Source: CAUTUX01 sp963532875
GTDB taxonomy: Bacteria > Bacillota > Clostridia > Christensenellales > CAG-917
DNA length: 64,000 nucleotides
Reading direction: 5' to 3'
NCBI GenBank assembly: GCA_963532875.1
Contig: CAUSLO010000001.1
Coordinates: 1 to 64,000 of the forward strand
The position numbers and the translations under genes were made by a program. The notes below the pieces were generated by a model. It searched no databases. It saw only the letters and a program-made list of their open reading frames with translations, and was not told the origin of the DNA. Position 1 is the stretch's first letter. Every line of letters begins with the position of its first letter. Below are positions 26,801-33,424 of the stretch, one piece after another.

Positions 26801-27599
26801 TAATTATTTAGAAAGTAACACAATTACAGGACACCTTAGACATCAAATAGAAAAAAGCACATTTAACAAGAATAACACAGTGTTGAATGGCAAGGGATTT
26901 ACGTATTTGGATGATGAAACTGATAGTCCTACAGTTCCAGTTGGAATAGCAAAAATAATAGCATTACTACAATATAAAGATATAGACAGAGTTGTTGCTG
27001 TAAATAATAGCGATAATACAGTAACCCTTATTGGATATAGAAAAACAAAGAACTTGAAAGTTAATGACAATGACTTCGCATATTATGAAGTATTCAGAAT
27101 GAAGGCTACTGCAGAAATTGATAGCACAATTGATGAACAAATCACATCTAGTATGAATGCAAGAAAAGCAAGGTCATGGGAAGAAATTAAAAACAAAGTA
27201 GATGGAACATATAAGGTTGAATATCAAACAGAAAGAAATGTAGCATCATATGGATATAGTGATTCAAAAACAATTATAGATGATATGATTTTGAGAAGAA
27301 ACGGAGAAACTTCTCACAAATTAGGATTCACAAGTAATTATCAAAGTAGCGAAGAAAAACAACTAAAAATGAAGAATGACATTTCTGAGTTGATTAAGGA
27401 TATCATAGATGGTATTAACGATAAGAACGAGAAAAATCCAGAAATAGATAATGAGAATATACTTCGTAGATTCAGAGATGTATTTGGAATTGATCAAAGT
27501 TCTGATGAATACATTGGATTGATGAAAGTTGGAAATGAACTTTTGATGGAATATAACAATAGAGATACAAGTTACAAATTCGCAATACAGTTTAAATAA
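23865..27599 (+). CDS. Large lipoprotein with central coiled-coil region (1244 residues)
   Basis: I do not recognise a named family. The signal peptide ends in lipobox SVTAC (Cys27), followed by a Lys-rich linker. Three beta-rich lobes are suggested: residues about 50-240, 270-450 and 910-1130. Each carries a short hydrophobic helix plus paired strands (for example LVKAVFKIENNKLTIKLIA, DTVTLTVIDNKLVVNVNRK). Between the second and third lies a long helical, Glu/Lys-rich stretch (about 470-900) resembling FIVAR-type three-helix surface modules. AAAGGAG lies before ATG 23865. It follows the transglutaminase genes by 73 bp and precedes the nitrogenase-like genes. Probably a cell-surface scaffold or ligand-holding protein of the same system. 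Confidence 0.75.
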   Translation: MSKNKKLVALLLSILLIAVVVFSVTACTRKKKPNDKKQQEEKIKEIKKKQSTLDELYDFMKIKNMEFDVESEGSKFKTYATERYSYNTEKNLGFVNFDSWVHEFSIDNNEVKIGRRTARTIGFPHYLKGEYARKQFFSIQASMRDKDMYTIAKIHQGGYEFKVEGNVAETTNSNVIESVANSLGSKIPFDKLVKAVFKIENNKLTIKLIADNGETGVEATMVKEEKSISSVDSYLANNSNYETPVKMDESNNVIKSIKELISNKTQAYKMQILDYSHIIAGRTQEDIQGENDWEKATAKKHEIIQYFGAQEAFKYNSRTKEFYNFKEVNSRKLAMYGTYENSQFRMQSEADDYKFAEQNLIETIFANMDKISYFAKTDEYILDYKNIPGFEDLLKAVLQIQNKNFFNENKIDTVTLTVIDNKLVVNVNRKILDKESLSSKMVDNAVAVQAIIEFSNKLDNVFEADTLAKLEAEYIYNKSEEISNELGELVNLMQAEALTFSTDEQVQYDEIINAIKNNTIATYATCLEMESKSKTLIDSVQSRSKTILKRTILEHIADVRKIADNNLLDTTVEILRDTLAVIDENLEVVNNPETTKETLKTIKEGFADALNQMINLIKPRLIQETQDVKGIELNDGNGYLYTEDSIKEFLDGVQELENDLKTVDDMVDRAKKLPIVRNTLKVLTRQEEREIEGMRVWYSMPIDVFIDSIQGTIENVNNAFNALGVVKRPQALEMLGRLRTIYNNLKFLKPREKEVTAYNQVKGQIEALKADARYATLSTELKRRVDELLHHSVDNLEDILKVTESMSTIVKDVTKELSNDELKAEISTFIDNNAVNAEEYSNGEAYKKLLEEIKGKITDAEADSYEQLIEYKTLLNQAKDKLIKKTEVATDEVKKQNLKDLKEKFKLFYNGDIPTQYQAEITDTINGNKQTLIFKNNQYVFNLTTRKGIYKEKANSEDYVGYKINAELGSDNQIISSETNYLESNTITGHLRHQIEKSTFNKNNTVLNGKGFTYLDDETDSPTVPVGIAKIIALLQYKDIDRVVAVNNSDNTVTLIGYRKTKNLKVNDNDFAYYEVFRMKATAEIDSTIDEQITSSMNARKARSWEEIKNKVDGTYKVEYQTERNVASYGYSDSKTIIDDMILRRNGETSHKLGFTSNYQSSEEKQLKMKNDISELIKDIIDGINDKNEKNPEIDNENILRRFRDVFGIDQSSDEYIGLMKVGNELLMEYNNRDTSYKFAIQFK

Positions 27600-27610
27600 G
27601 AATTAATCAG

Positions 27611-27636
27611 AGCAGCATACATTATGGTATGCTGTT
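27611..27636 (+). promoter_or_regulatory. Stem-loop in the leader of the NifH-like gene
   Basis: CAGCATAC (27613-27620) and GTATGCTG (27627-27634) form a perfect 8-bp stem, extendable to 10 bp, with a 6-nt loop. It starts 11 bp after the preceding stop codon and ends 8 bp before the NifH-like start. There is no T-run, so it may be an mRNA processing or attenuation element rather than a terminator. Confidence 0.6.
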
Positions 27637-27644
27637 CTAGACTT

Positions 27645-28400
27645 ATGAAAAGAATAGCAATATATGGGAAAGGTGGAATAGGTAAGACAACAACAGTTTC
27701 TAATTTAGCAACAATACTTGCTAAACAAGGTAATGTGGTCTTACAAGTAGGTTGTGATCCTAAGGGGGATTCAACCATTCTTCATACTCACGGCAAGAGA
27801 ATCAATACAGTTTTAAATGCATATATAGAAAAAGGAGAAAATCTTGAAATCAGCAATTTTCTAGTTGAAGCAGATGACGGAGTCCTATGCATAGAGGCTG
27901 GTGGTCCTACTCCAGGAACTGGATGTGCTGGTCGTGGAATAATAACAGCGTTTGAAAAAATTAAAGAATTAAAAGTGTTTGAAAAATACAAACCCGATTA
28001 CGTCTTATATGATGTCCTTGGAGATGTTGTTTGTGGTGGGTTTGCAATGCCAATAAAGAACGGATATGCAGATGAGTTGTATGTTGTAACATCTGGTGAA
28101 ATGATGTCATTATATGCAGCAGATAACGTAATAGAAGCCGTTAGAATAAATAAGAATCCAAGCATTGCAAAGTTTAAGGGCGTTATACTTAATAAGAAAA
28201 ATATAGAAAATGAAGATGAAACAGTCTTAAAATTTTGTAAAGAGAAAGGTGTAGATTTAATACAAATTATAGAACGATCACCATATATTCAAGAAGCTGA
28301 GAAGAACAGCAATACCGTAGTGCAGCAATTTCCAGACGCAGAAATAACGAAAAGATATTTTGAATTGGCTCAAAAGATAAGTGGGAAAAATGAACAATAA
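27645..28400 (+). CDS. NifH-like ATP-dependent iron-sulfur reductase component
   Basis: A 251-residue member of the NifH/BchL/CfbC family, which uses ATP to drive electrons from a [4Fe-4S] cluster bridging a homodimer. The P-loop is GKGGIGKT at residues 8-15, and VGCDPKGDST follows. Both cluster cysteines are present: Cys94 in GCAGRGI and Cys130 in DVLGDVVCGGFAMPI. ATG 27645 is chosen because the P-loop then starts at the standard distance; a start at 27624 would lie in the stem-loop. It overlaps the next gene. No nif biosynthesis genes (nifB, nifEN) are in view, so nitrogen fixation is unlikely. A non-nitrogenase reductase of unknown substrate is inferred. Confidence 0.92.
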   Translation: MKRIAIYGKGGIGKTTTVSNLATILAKQGNVVLQVGCDPKGDSTILHTHGKRINTVLNAYIEKGENLEISNFLVEADDGVLCIEAGGPTPGTGCAGRGIITAFEKIKELKVFEKYKPDYVLYDVLGDVVCGGFAMPIKNGYADELYVVTSGEMMSLYAADNVIEAVRINKNPSIAKFKGVILNKKNIENEDETVLKFCKEKGVDLIQIIERSPYIQEAEKNSNTVVQQFPDAEITKRYFELAQKISGKNEQ

Positions 28401-28947
28401 CTTACAACATTGCAACATGGATATAATAGCGGAAGAGTTATCTTGTTATGGAGATATAACTATCCTAATACTTGGGGCTCATGAATGTTCATATTTCGTC
28501 CATAAATTTTCTAACGACAATATTTATTCATATTTGCTAACCGATAAAGAATTGGCTTTGGGTAATTATGATGAATTAATTGAGAGTATAAAAGAATTAG
28601 AATCCAATAATAGAAAGTTAGTAATAATATCAACTTGCATTGCTCAAATGGTAAATATTCGTGCTGATATAGAATTCGAGTTAGGGGCAAGAACAGTTTT
28701 CATAAACGGCTCAGATTTTAAAACGTGTGCAGATATTTTACAAACTTTATATGAGCAACTTTTGTTAAAAGAGAACATTGAAATCAAAGATAAAAAATCT
28801 ATGTTAAAAGAAAACTACAATAACTTCGAAGAATTACGTGATGATATTTTCTGCAAGCAAGTATTATATAACGATAAAAAATACGAATTGATTCTTAATC
28901 ATTTACAAGACAAAGATGGGGTAATTGCTACATATGCCACTAATTAA
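28390..28947 (+). CDS. Short NifD-like nitrogenase component 1 homologue
   Basis: A 185-residue protein that looks like only the first Rossmann domain of a nitrogenase component 1 subunit, which is usually about 400-500 residues with three such domains. Three cysteines fit the cluster ligands of NifD/BchN: Cys8, Cys33 in GAHECSYF (GPxGC equivalent) and Cys83 in STCIAQMVNIRADIE. The spacing Cys8-Cys33 (25) is close to BchN and NifD. TDKELALGNYDELIESI matches the conserved strand-helix between them. ATG 28390 overlaps the NifH-like gene, and the end overlaps the next gene by 14 nt. It likely forms the cluster-bearing half of the catalytic component. Confidence 0.75.
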   Translation: MNNNLQHCNMDIIAEELSCYGDITILILGAHECSYFVHKFSNDNIYSYLLTDKELALGNYDELIESIKELESNNRKLVIISTCIAQMVNIRADIEFELGARTVFINGSDFKTCADILQTLYEQLLLKENIEIKDKKSMLKENYNNFEELRDDIFCKQVLYNDKKYELILNHLQDKDGVIATYATN

Positions 28948-30082
28948 AAACGGCATAGTGCCAAGTGTGAGACACAATCTATATAAACAATTAGAACTAA
29001 TAACAGACTTGGCTTTGTTGGATCTATCTGGTAAGGGGCATGCACTGTACAACTTAGGGCATAATTCCTTGTTACATATAAAGCAACCAAACAGCGATAA
29101 TTTATTCTCTTTGCCACTTACAGATGCAGAAGTTGCAGTTTCAAATTTTGACAGAGTATATAAAGAGATTGAAACAATTCTTGATAAGGGTTACAAGAAT
29201 TTATTTTTGATGCCATCTGCAATTGCAAAACTAACAAACTTTGATTACGAGCAGTTAAGATTTAATATTATAGAAAAATTCAATTTGAATGTTTTCTATT
29301 TGGCTGATAGTGATGAGAAAACATTTTTAACAAATACCATATTCAATTTAAATTCGCAGGCAAATAGAACTAATAACCCAAAGGATGGATTCTCTATTTT
29401 AACGCCAGTATTTAGTTATGAGAGCAAAAGAGATGCACGATATGTAAAGCATTTTATCGAAACGACCTATGACGTGAAATGTGTCTTCAGCAACGCCGAG
29501 CGATTCAACTTATCTGACGTGACTAATTTATATAACAGTCAGGTAATAATAACGCTGAGCGATGATTTCAGCGGACTTGCCAATAGATTAGATAAAGACA
29601 CTGAACTCATTTCTTGTAATCATATAGACCTAAAAAATGAAAGCAATTTCATAACTCAAGTCAATGAAATTTTCAACAAAAGTGTTGAAGTAAAATACCA
29701 AAAAGAGTACCAAATCATAGCGGAACAATTTAAAAATGTAATTAAATTTTCAGGCACACAAATTGTGATTTTTCTTGAAAATAATTTAAACGATAGGTTG
29801 AATAACTTTTTCAAAAGTTTAGACATCACAGTTGAAATATACACGCCATATACAAGTGATAAATACAAAACTATTTCAATAGATGAATTTATTCAAGAAT
29901 ACAAGGATGGTAATCAAATAATAATCTCATACGATCGAATAGTCCGAACATTACACAGAGGCATAACTCTTGAGTCATTAGGGTTAGATTATTATCTAAT
30001 TGCACCAACTCCAAGTAGAAGAATAATGACTAATGGTGCGTTTTCTTTGATGGAGGAAATAATTAAAAATATTAACTTATGA
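28934..30082 (+). CDS. NifK-like nitrogenase component 1 homologue lacking N-terminal cysteines
   Basis: A 382-residue protein with the overall component 1 layout. The first-domain landmarks are visible (ALYNLGHNSLLHIKQP where GPxGC is expected, PLTDAEVAVSNFDRVYKEIETIL, LFLMPSAIAKLTNFDYEQL where a Cys motif is expected), but all cluster cysteines are missing. Its only cysteines are much later (VKCVF, ISCNHI). Two further Rossmann-like domains follow (QIVIFLENNLNDRL, QIIISYDRIVRTLHRGITL). ATG 28934 is chosen over a TTG at 28925. It probably pairs with the short NifD-like protein, as BchB pairs with BchN or NifK with NifD. Confidence 0.75.
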   Translation: MPLIKNGIVPSVRHNLYKQLELITDLALLDLSGKGHALYNLGHNSLLHIKQPNSDNLFSLPLTDAEVAVSNFDRVYKEIETILDKGYKNLFLMPSAIAKLTNFDYEQLRFNIIEKFNLNVFYLADSDEKTFLTNTIFNLNSQANRTNNPKDGFSILTPVFSYESKRDARYVKHFIETTYDVKCVFSNAERFNLSDVTNLYNSQVIITLSDDFSGLANRLDKDTELISCNHIDLKNESNFITQVNEIFNKSVEVKYQKEYQIIAEQFKNVIKFSGTQIVIFLENNLNDRLNNFFKSLDITVEIYTPYTSDKYKTISIDEFIQEYKDGNQIIISYDRIVRTLHRGITLESLGLDYYLIAPTPSRRIMTNGAFSLMEEIIKNINL

Positions 30083-30275
30083 GGAAAAAGTTAAGTTTAT
30101 TTATTAATAAAGAGCAAAATTTATATTATCCGAGGGCAAAGAGTCATGCTTGATTAAGATTTGGCGGAAATATATGGGTATAAACCCAAAAACTTCAATA
30201 GACAAGTGAAAACAATATTGAAAAGTTTGAAGGCGAAGATTTTATATTTCAATTGAGAGAAATGAGTTTACAAAC

Positions 30276-30300
30276 TTGAGGTGCAAAAATTTCACCTCAA
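30276..30300. repeat. 8-bp inverted repeat in ORF6N pseudogene (copy 2)
   Basis: TTGAGGTG (30276-30283) and CACCTCAA (30293-30300) are exact reverse complements around an A/T core. It is related to the 29-bp palindrome in the intact ORF6N gene (615-643). Confidence 0.75.
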
Positions 30301-30344
30301 TTTGATGATGATTTTATGTTCAAATTAGACGAAAGTGAGTTGAT

Positions 30345-30377
30345 ATATTTGAGGTCAATATTTTTGACCTCAAATAT
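30345..30377. repeat. 14-bp inverted repeat in ORF6N pseudogene (copy 3)
   Basis: ATATTTGAGGTCAA (30345-30358) and TTGACCTCAAATAT (30364-30377) are exact reverse complements around 5 bp. The TTTGAGGTCAA core matches the palindrome at 615-643. Confidence 0.8.
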
Positions 30378-30457
30378 CAGTTATAAAAGTTTGATCGTTT
30401 TAAAAGTATAAACTTATTAAATTGCTGCACGCAAAAGCAATATAGGTTATTTGTTAA

Positions 30458-30901
30458 TTAGCATTCAAATACAAACGACAGTGGTCCGTCTTGTTGTTGT
30501 TCAATATACATGTGTGCCCCAAATACGCCGTTCTTAACAGTTATGCCTTCATTTTGAATTTCTTTTGTGATGTATTCATAAAGTTCTCTAGCACGTTGCG
30601 GCTCTTCAGCAAGGTAGAAGTCAGGTCTGTTGCCAGTTCCTTTACCCAGAGTCCCTGCAAGTGAAAATTGAGAAACGAGTAGGATTTCGCCACCCGCTTG
30701 TTTGATATTAAGATTCATTTTTCCATTCTTATCACGGAAGACACGCAACTTGGCCATTTTAGTAGCAAAGTATTTTGCTTGCTCAAAAGTATCACCTTTA
30801 GTTATGCCAAGGAAAATAGTTAGACCGTTTGGAATCTCGCTTATTAACTTGTCATCAACAAATAATTTTGAATTGAATGTTCTCTGTATTAATGCTCTCA
30901 T
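30458..30901 (-). CDS. dtd: D-aminoacyl-tRNA deacylase
   Basis: Hydrolyses D-amino acids mischarged onto tRNA. It is 147 residues, the normal length. It starts MRALIQRTFNSKLFVDD, has LLVSQFSLAG with the catalytic SQFxL motif and GNRPDF, and ends with QDGPLSFVFEC, where the Gly-cisPro loop is usually NGPVT. It stands alone on the minus strand, divergent from the GH20 gene with 67 bp between. Confidence 0.93.
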   Translation of the reverse strand: MRALIQRTFNSKLFVDDKLISEIPNGLTIFLGITKGDTFEQAKYFATKMAKLRVFRDKNGKMNLNIKQAGGEILLVSQFSLAGTLGKGTGNRPDFYLAEEPQRARELYEYITKEIQNEGITVKNGVFGAHMYIEQQQDGPLSFVFEC

Positions 30902-30968
30902 AGAAGTAGTCTAGAGGGAATATTGAAAAATGTAAACTGCTATGTTAAACTTTTTTTTGAGGTAAATT

Positions 30969-32522
30969 ATGAAAATCGTTCCAAAACCATTTTGCGTAGA
31001 ATACGCAGAAGGTATATTTGTTTTCAATAAGAAAACTAAAGTTGATGTAGAAGAATATATATATAACGAATTATTCTTTCTAGATTTTGATGAAGTTGTC
31101 GAAAACAGTGTAGAAATTAATATTTCTGACATTGAATTTGACTACATCATAGAGATTGCAGATAAAATTAAAATTACGTTAAAAGATGAGAAGCAGTTAT
31201 TCTATTCCGTTCAATCATTAAAACAATTGATTTTTGAATACTACAATGACGGAAAAAGCGAAATTCCATATATGACAATCAAAGATAAAGCAAAAATGGA
31301 ATATAGGGGATACATGTTGGATATTTCACGTCATTTCTTTGGCTTAGATGTAATTAAACAAGTAGTAGACTGTATATCGCTGGCTAAAATAAATAAGTTG
31401 CATTTACATCTATCAGATGATCAGGGATTTAGAGTTGAGAGTAAAATATATCCTAGACTTAACGAAATAGGCTCTGTACGTAAAGAAACCTATGGTGATG
31501 GGAAAGAACATCGTGGATATCTAAAACAGGAAGAAATTAAAGAACTAGTTGAATATTGCGATAAGCGAGGGATAGAAATAATCCCAGAAATTGATCTACC
31601 AGGGCATACTGTTTCAGTGATTGCAAGTTATCCAGAGTTATCATGTTTCAATACTAAAATTGAAACTGCAACATGGGCAGGAATTAATTACTATGTATTA
31701 TGTTTAGCAAATGAGAAAGTTTATGAATTCATAAGCAACTTGTTAAAGGAGATTTTAGACTTATTCCCTAGTAAATATGTACATTTAGGGGGCGATGAAG
31801 CACCAAGTTATAGTTGGTCGCTATGTCCAAAGTGCCAAGAATTATATAAAAAATCAGGTGTAAAAGGCTATTACGAGTACCAATTATTATTTACAAATAA
31901 AGTTGCAGAAATTGTTAAAGGATTAGGTAAAGTGCCAATAATGTGGAATGAAGCATTTTCTGGTGGTATGAATAAGGATGCAGTAATGCAATACTGGTCA
32001 GAGGATTTTAGAAAGAAAGTTGGAGCCAAGCATACAGCAAATGGGCAAAAGACTATAATAAGCCGAAGAACTTCACATTATCTTGATTATCCACATTATC
32101 CAACATCAATGAAAAAGGTATATAAATATAATCCAAAGCGAGATGGATTCAAGAGAATGGATAATATTCTAGGATTTGAAGCACCATTGTGGTCAGAATT
32201 TGTACCAAATACTGAAAAACTATTTAAAAATACATTCCCAAGAGTATTTGCACTTGCGGAAGCAACTTGGAGCGAAAATAAGAATTATAGGGACTTTAAA
32301 AATCGTCTATGCAACCTTTTGGGTATAATGGAAGCATATGAATATCCATACGAAGAGTTGAAAAATGTTGATTCAAAGAGTATCCCAAATATTCATAAAG
32401 TAATCAAGTTTGGTATGGGATTTGCAAAGGCGGCGAATCATAAAGAGAAAGAAAATCAAAAGAAAAAAATATTAGAAATATCTAAATCGAACGGATTAGA
32501 TACTTATAAACAAGAAAAATGA
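30969..32522 (+). CDS. Glycoside hydrolase family 20 beta-N-acetylhexosaminidase
   Basis: Removes terminal GlcNAc or GalNAc. The 517 residues contain an N-terminal GH20b-like domain (1 to about 100) and a TIM barrel with YRGYMLDISRHFF, HLHLSDDQGFRVE, EIDLPGHT and HLGGDEAP. The catalytic Asp276-Glu277 pair of substrate-assisted catalysis lies in the last of these. There is no signal peptide, so it should act in the cytoplasm on imported oligosaccharides. GAGG precedes ATG 30969. It overlaps the deacetylase gene by 4 nt, suggesting a two-step GlcNAc pathway. Confidence 0.92.
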   Translation: MKIVPKPFCVEYAEGIFVFNKKTKVDVEEYIYNELFFLDFDEVVENSVEINISDIEFDYIIEIADKIKITLKDEKQLFYSVQSLKQLIFEYYNDGKSEIPYMTIKDKAKMEYRGYMLDISRHFFGLDVIKQVVDCISLAKINKLHLHLSDDQGFRVESKIYPRLNEIGSVRKETYGDGKEHRGYLKQEEIKELVEYCDKRGIEIIPEIDLPGHTVSVIASYPELSCFNTKIETATWAGINYYVLCLANEKVYEFISNLLKEILDLFPSKYVHLGGDEAPSYSWSLCPKCQELYKKSGVKGYYEYQLLFTNKVAEIVKGLGKVPIMWNEAFSGGMNKDAVMQYWSEDFRKKVGAKHTANGQKTIISRRTSHYLDYPHYPTSMKKVYKYNPKRDGFKRMDNILGFEAPLWSEFVPNTEKLFKNTFPRVFALAEATWSENKNYRDFKNRLCNLLGIMEAYEYPYEELKNVDSKSIPNIHKVIKFGMGFAKAANHKEKENQKKKILEISKSNGLDTYKQEK

Positions 32523-33322
32523 TACAGATAGAAGAGTATATACCAAAGACTGCAAGACACGTGCCAATTACCCATATTGCTATAGCCGCACACAAAGATG
32601 ACGGCGAGATGTTGGCGTTGCATGGAATATTAAATTGCTATGATAAGGGTGGATTTGCCCTAATTGTTCTAACAGATGGAGGGAACTGCCCCAAAAGCGG
32701 TAAATATGCAGATGTTTCATATGATGATATGGCTGAATTACGTACGGAAGAACAAAAAAGGGCAGCGACATTTGGGAAATATGAAAAAGTGTACTTTCTG
32801 CAGTTGCCATCTTCATCTTTAGAAACAGATTTTGACGAAATTTCATCAAAAGTAGCGACGATTTTCAATGAAAATCCAACGATCAAATATGTTTATGCAC
32901 ATTCATTGTTTGATAGACATAAGACACATATAAATGCTAGCAAAATTGCAATTGAGTCGATTAGACAGTCTAAAAATAAGGAAAAAATAAAGATGCTCTA
33001 TGGAGTTGAACTGTGGAGAGACCTTGATTGGATACCTGAAAATGAACAAATTTTACTAGATGTTTCTGGTAGTAAAGATTTCGCAATGGAGTTGTTATCA
33101 TTTTTTCCTAGTCAAAATCAATCAAAGATGTACAATAAGGGTTTTTGCGGAAGAGTTGTTGCCAACGCAACATTCTCTAATTCACATTCAAACAGTCTAG
33201 CGTCCGAGCAAATAAGGGCAATAAACATGACTAAACTTGTTTTTGCCGATAAAAAAGCAGTTAGAGCGTTCGTGGACGAGAAACTTGAAAAATTTAAACA
33301 AGAGATTTTAACCTCTTTTTAG
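32519..33322 (+). CDS. PIG-L/LmbE-family deacetylase
   Basis: A 267-residue zinc-dependent N-acetylglucosaminyl deacetylase-like protein. The metal/catalytic motif is AAHKDDGE (His25, Asp27, Asp28; usual form AHPDDE). The second metal motif is HSLFDRHKTH (128-137), with His and Asp in standard spacing. The family removes acetyl groups from GlcNAc-containing compounds. Translational coupling to the GH20 gene suggests it deacetylates the released GlcNAc or a related sugar. No signal peptide. A weak 5-bp hairpin ending in T5 overlaps its stop codon. Confidence 0.88.
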   Translation: MIQIEEYIPKTARHVPITHIAIAAHKDDGEMLALHGILNCYDKGGFALIVLTDGGNCPKSGKYADVSYDDMAELRTEEQKRAATFGKYEKVYFLQLPSSSLETDFDEISSKVATIFNENPTIKYVYAHSLFDRHKTHINASKIAIESIRQSKNKEKIKMLYGVELWRDLDWIPENEQILLDVSGSKDFAMELLSFFPSQNQSKMYNKGFCGRVVANATFSNSHSNSLASEQIRAINMTKLVFADKKAVRAFVDEKLEKFKQEILTSF

Positions 33323-33342
33323 TTAAATATTTTACTTTAATC

Positions 33343-33372
33343 TTGATTTTATAAGCAATTTTCCACTATTAT
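33343..33372 (+). promoter_or_regulatory. Candidate promoter of the giant lipoprotein gene
   Basis: TTGATT (33343-33348) and TATTAT (33367-33372) are separated by 18 bp. They lie in the 102-bp gap before the giant gene, upstream of the ribosome binding site GGGGAG (33413-33418). Both elements are one or two bases off consensus. Confidence 0.45.
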
Positions 33373-33424
33373 AGTTATATATATAATAATAAAGGCTATT
33401 TTCATAGTTTTAGGGGAGTTAATT

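Larger units (their letters stand above)
30101..30385 (+). pseudogene. ORF6N-domain pseudogene
   Basis: Translation from about 30116 reads KIYIIRGQRVMLD, stop, DLAEIYGYKPKNFNRQVK, then a frameshift to NNIEKFEGEDFIFQL, another stop, and a partly duplicated end: FDDDFMFKLDESELIYLRSIFLTSN. This parallels the intact ORF6N gene at 404-1411 over its first 90 residues. Two stops, a frameshift and an apparent internal duplication show it is dead. It follows the nitrogenase-like genes and precedes dtd on the opposite strand. Confidence 0.85.

Noticed and set aside
27645..30082. Nitrogen fixation genes
   Set aside because: No nifB, nifE, nifN or full-length nifD/nifK; the component 1 homologues lack residues needed for P-cluster and FeMo-cofactor, so a true nitrogenase is not supported.
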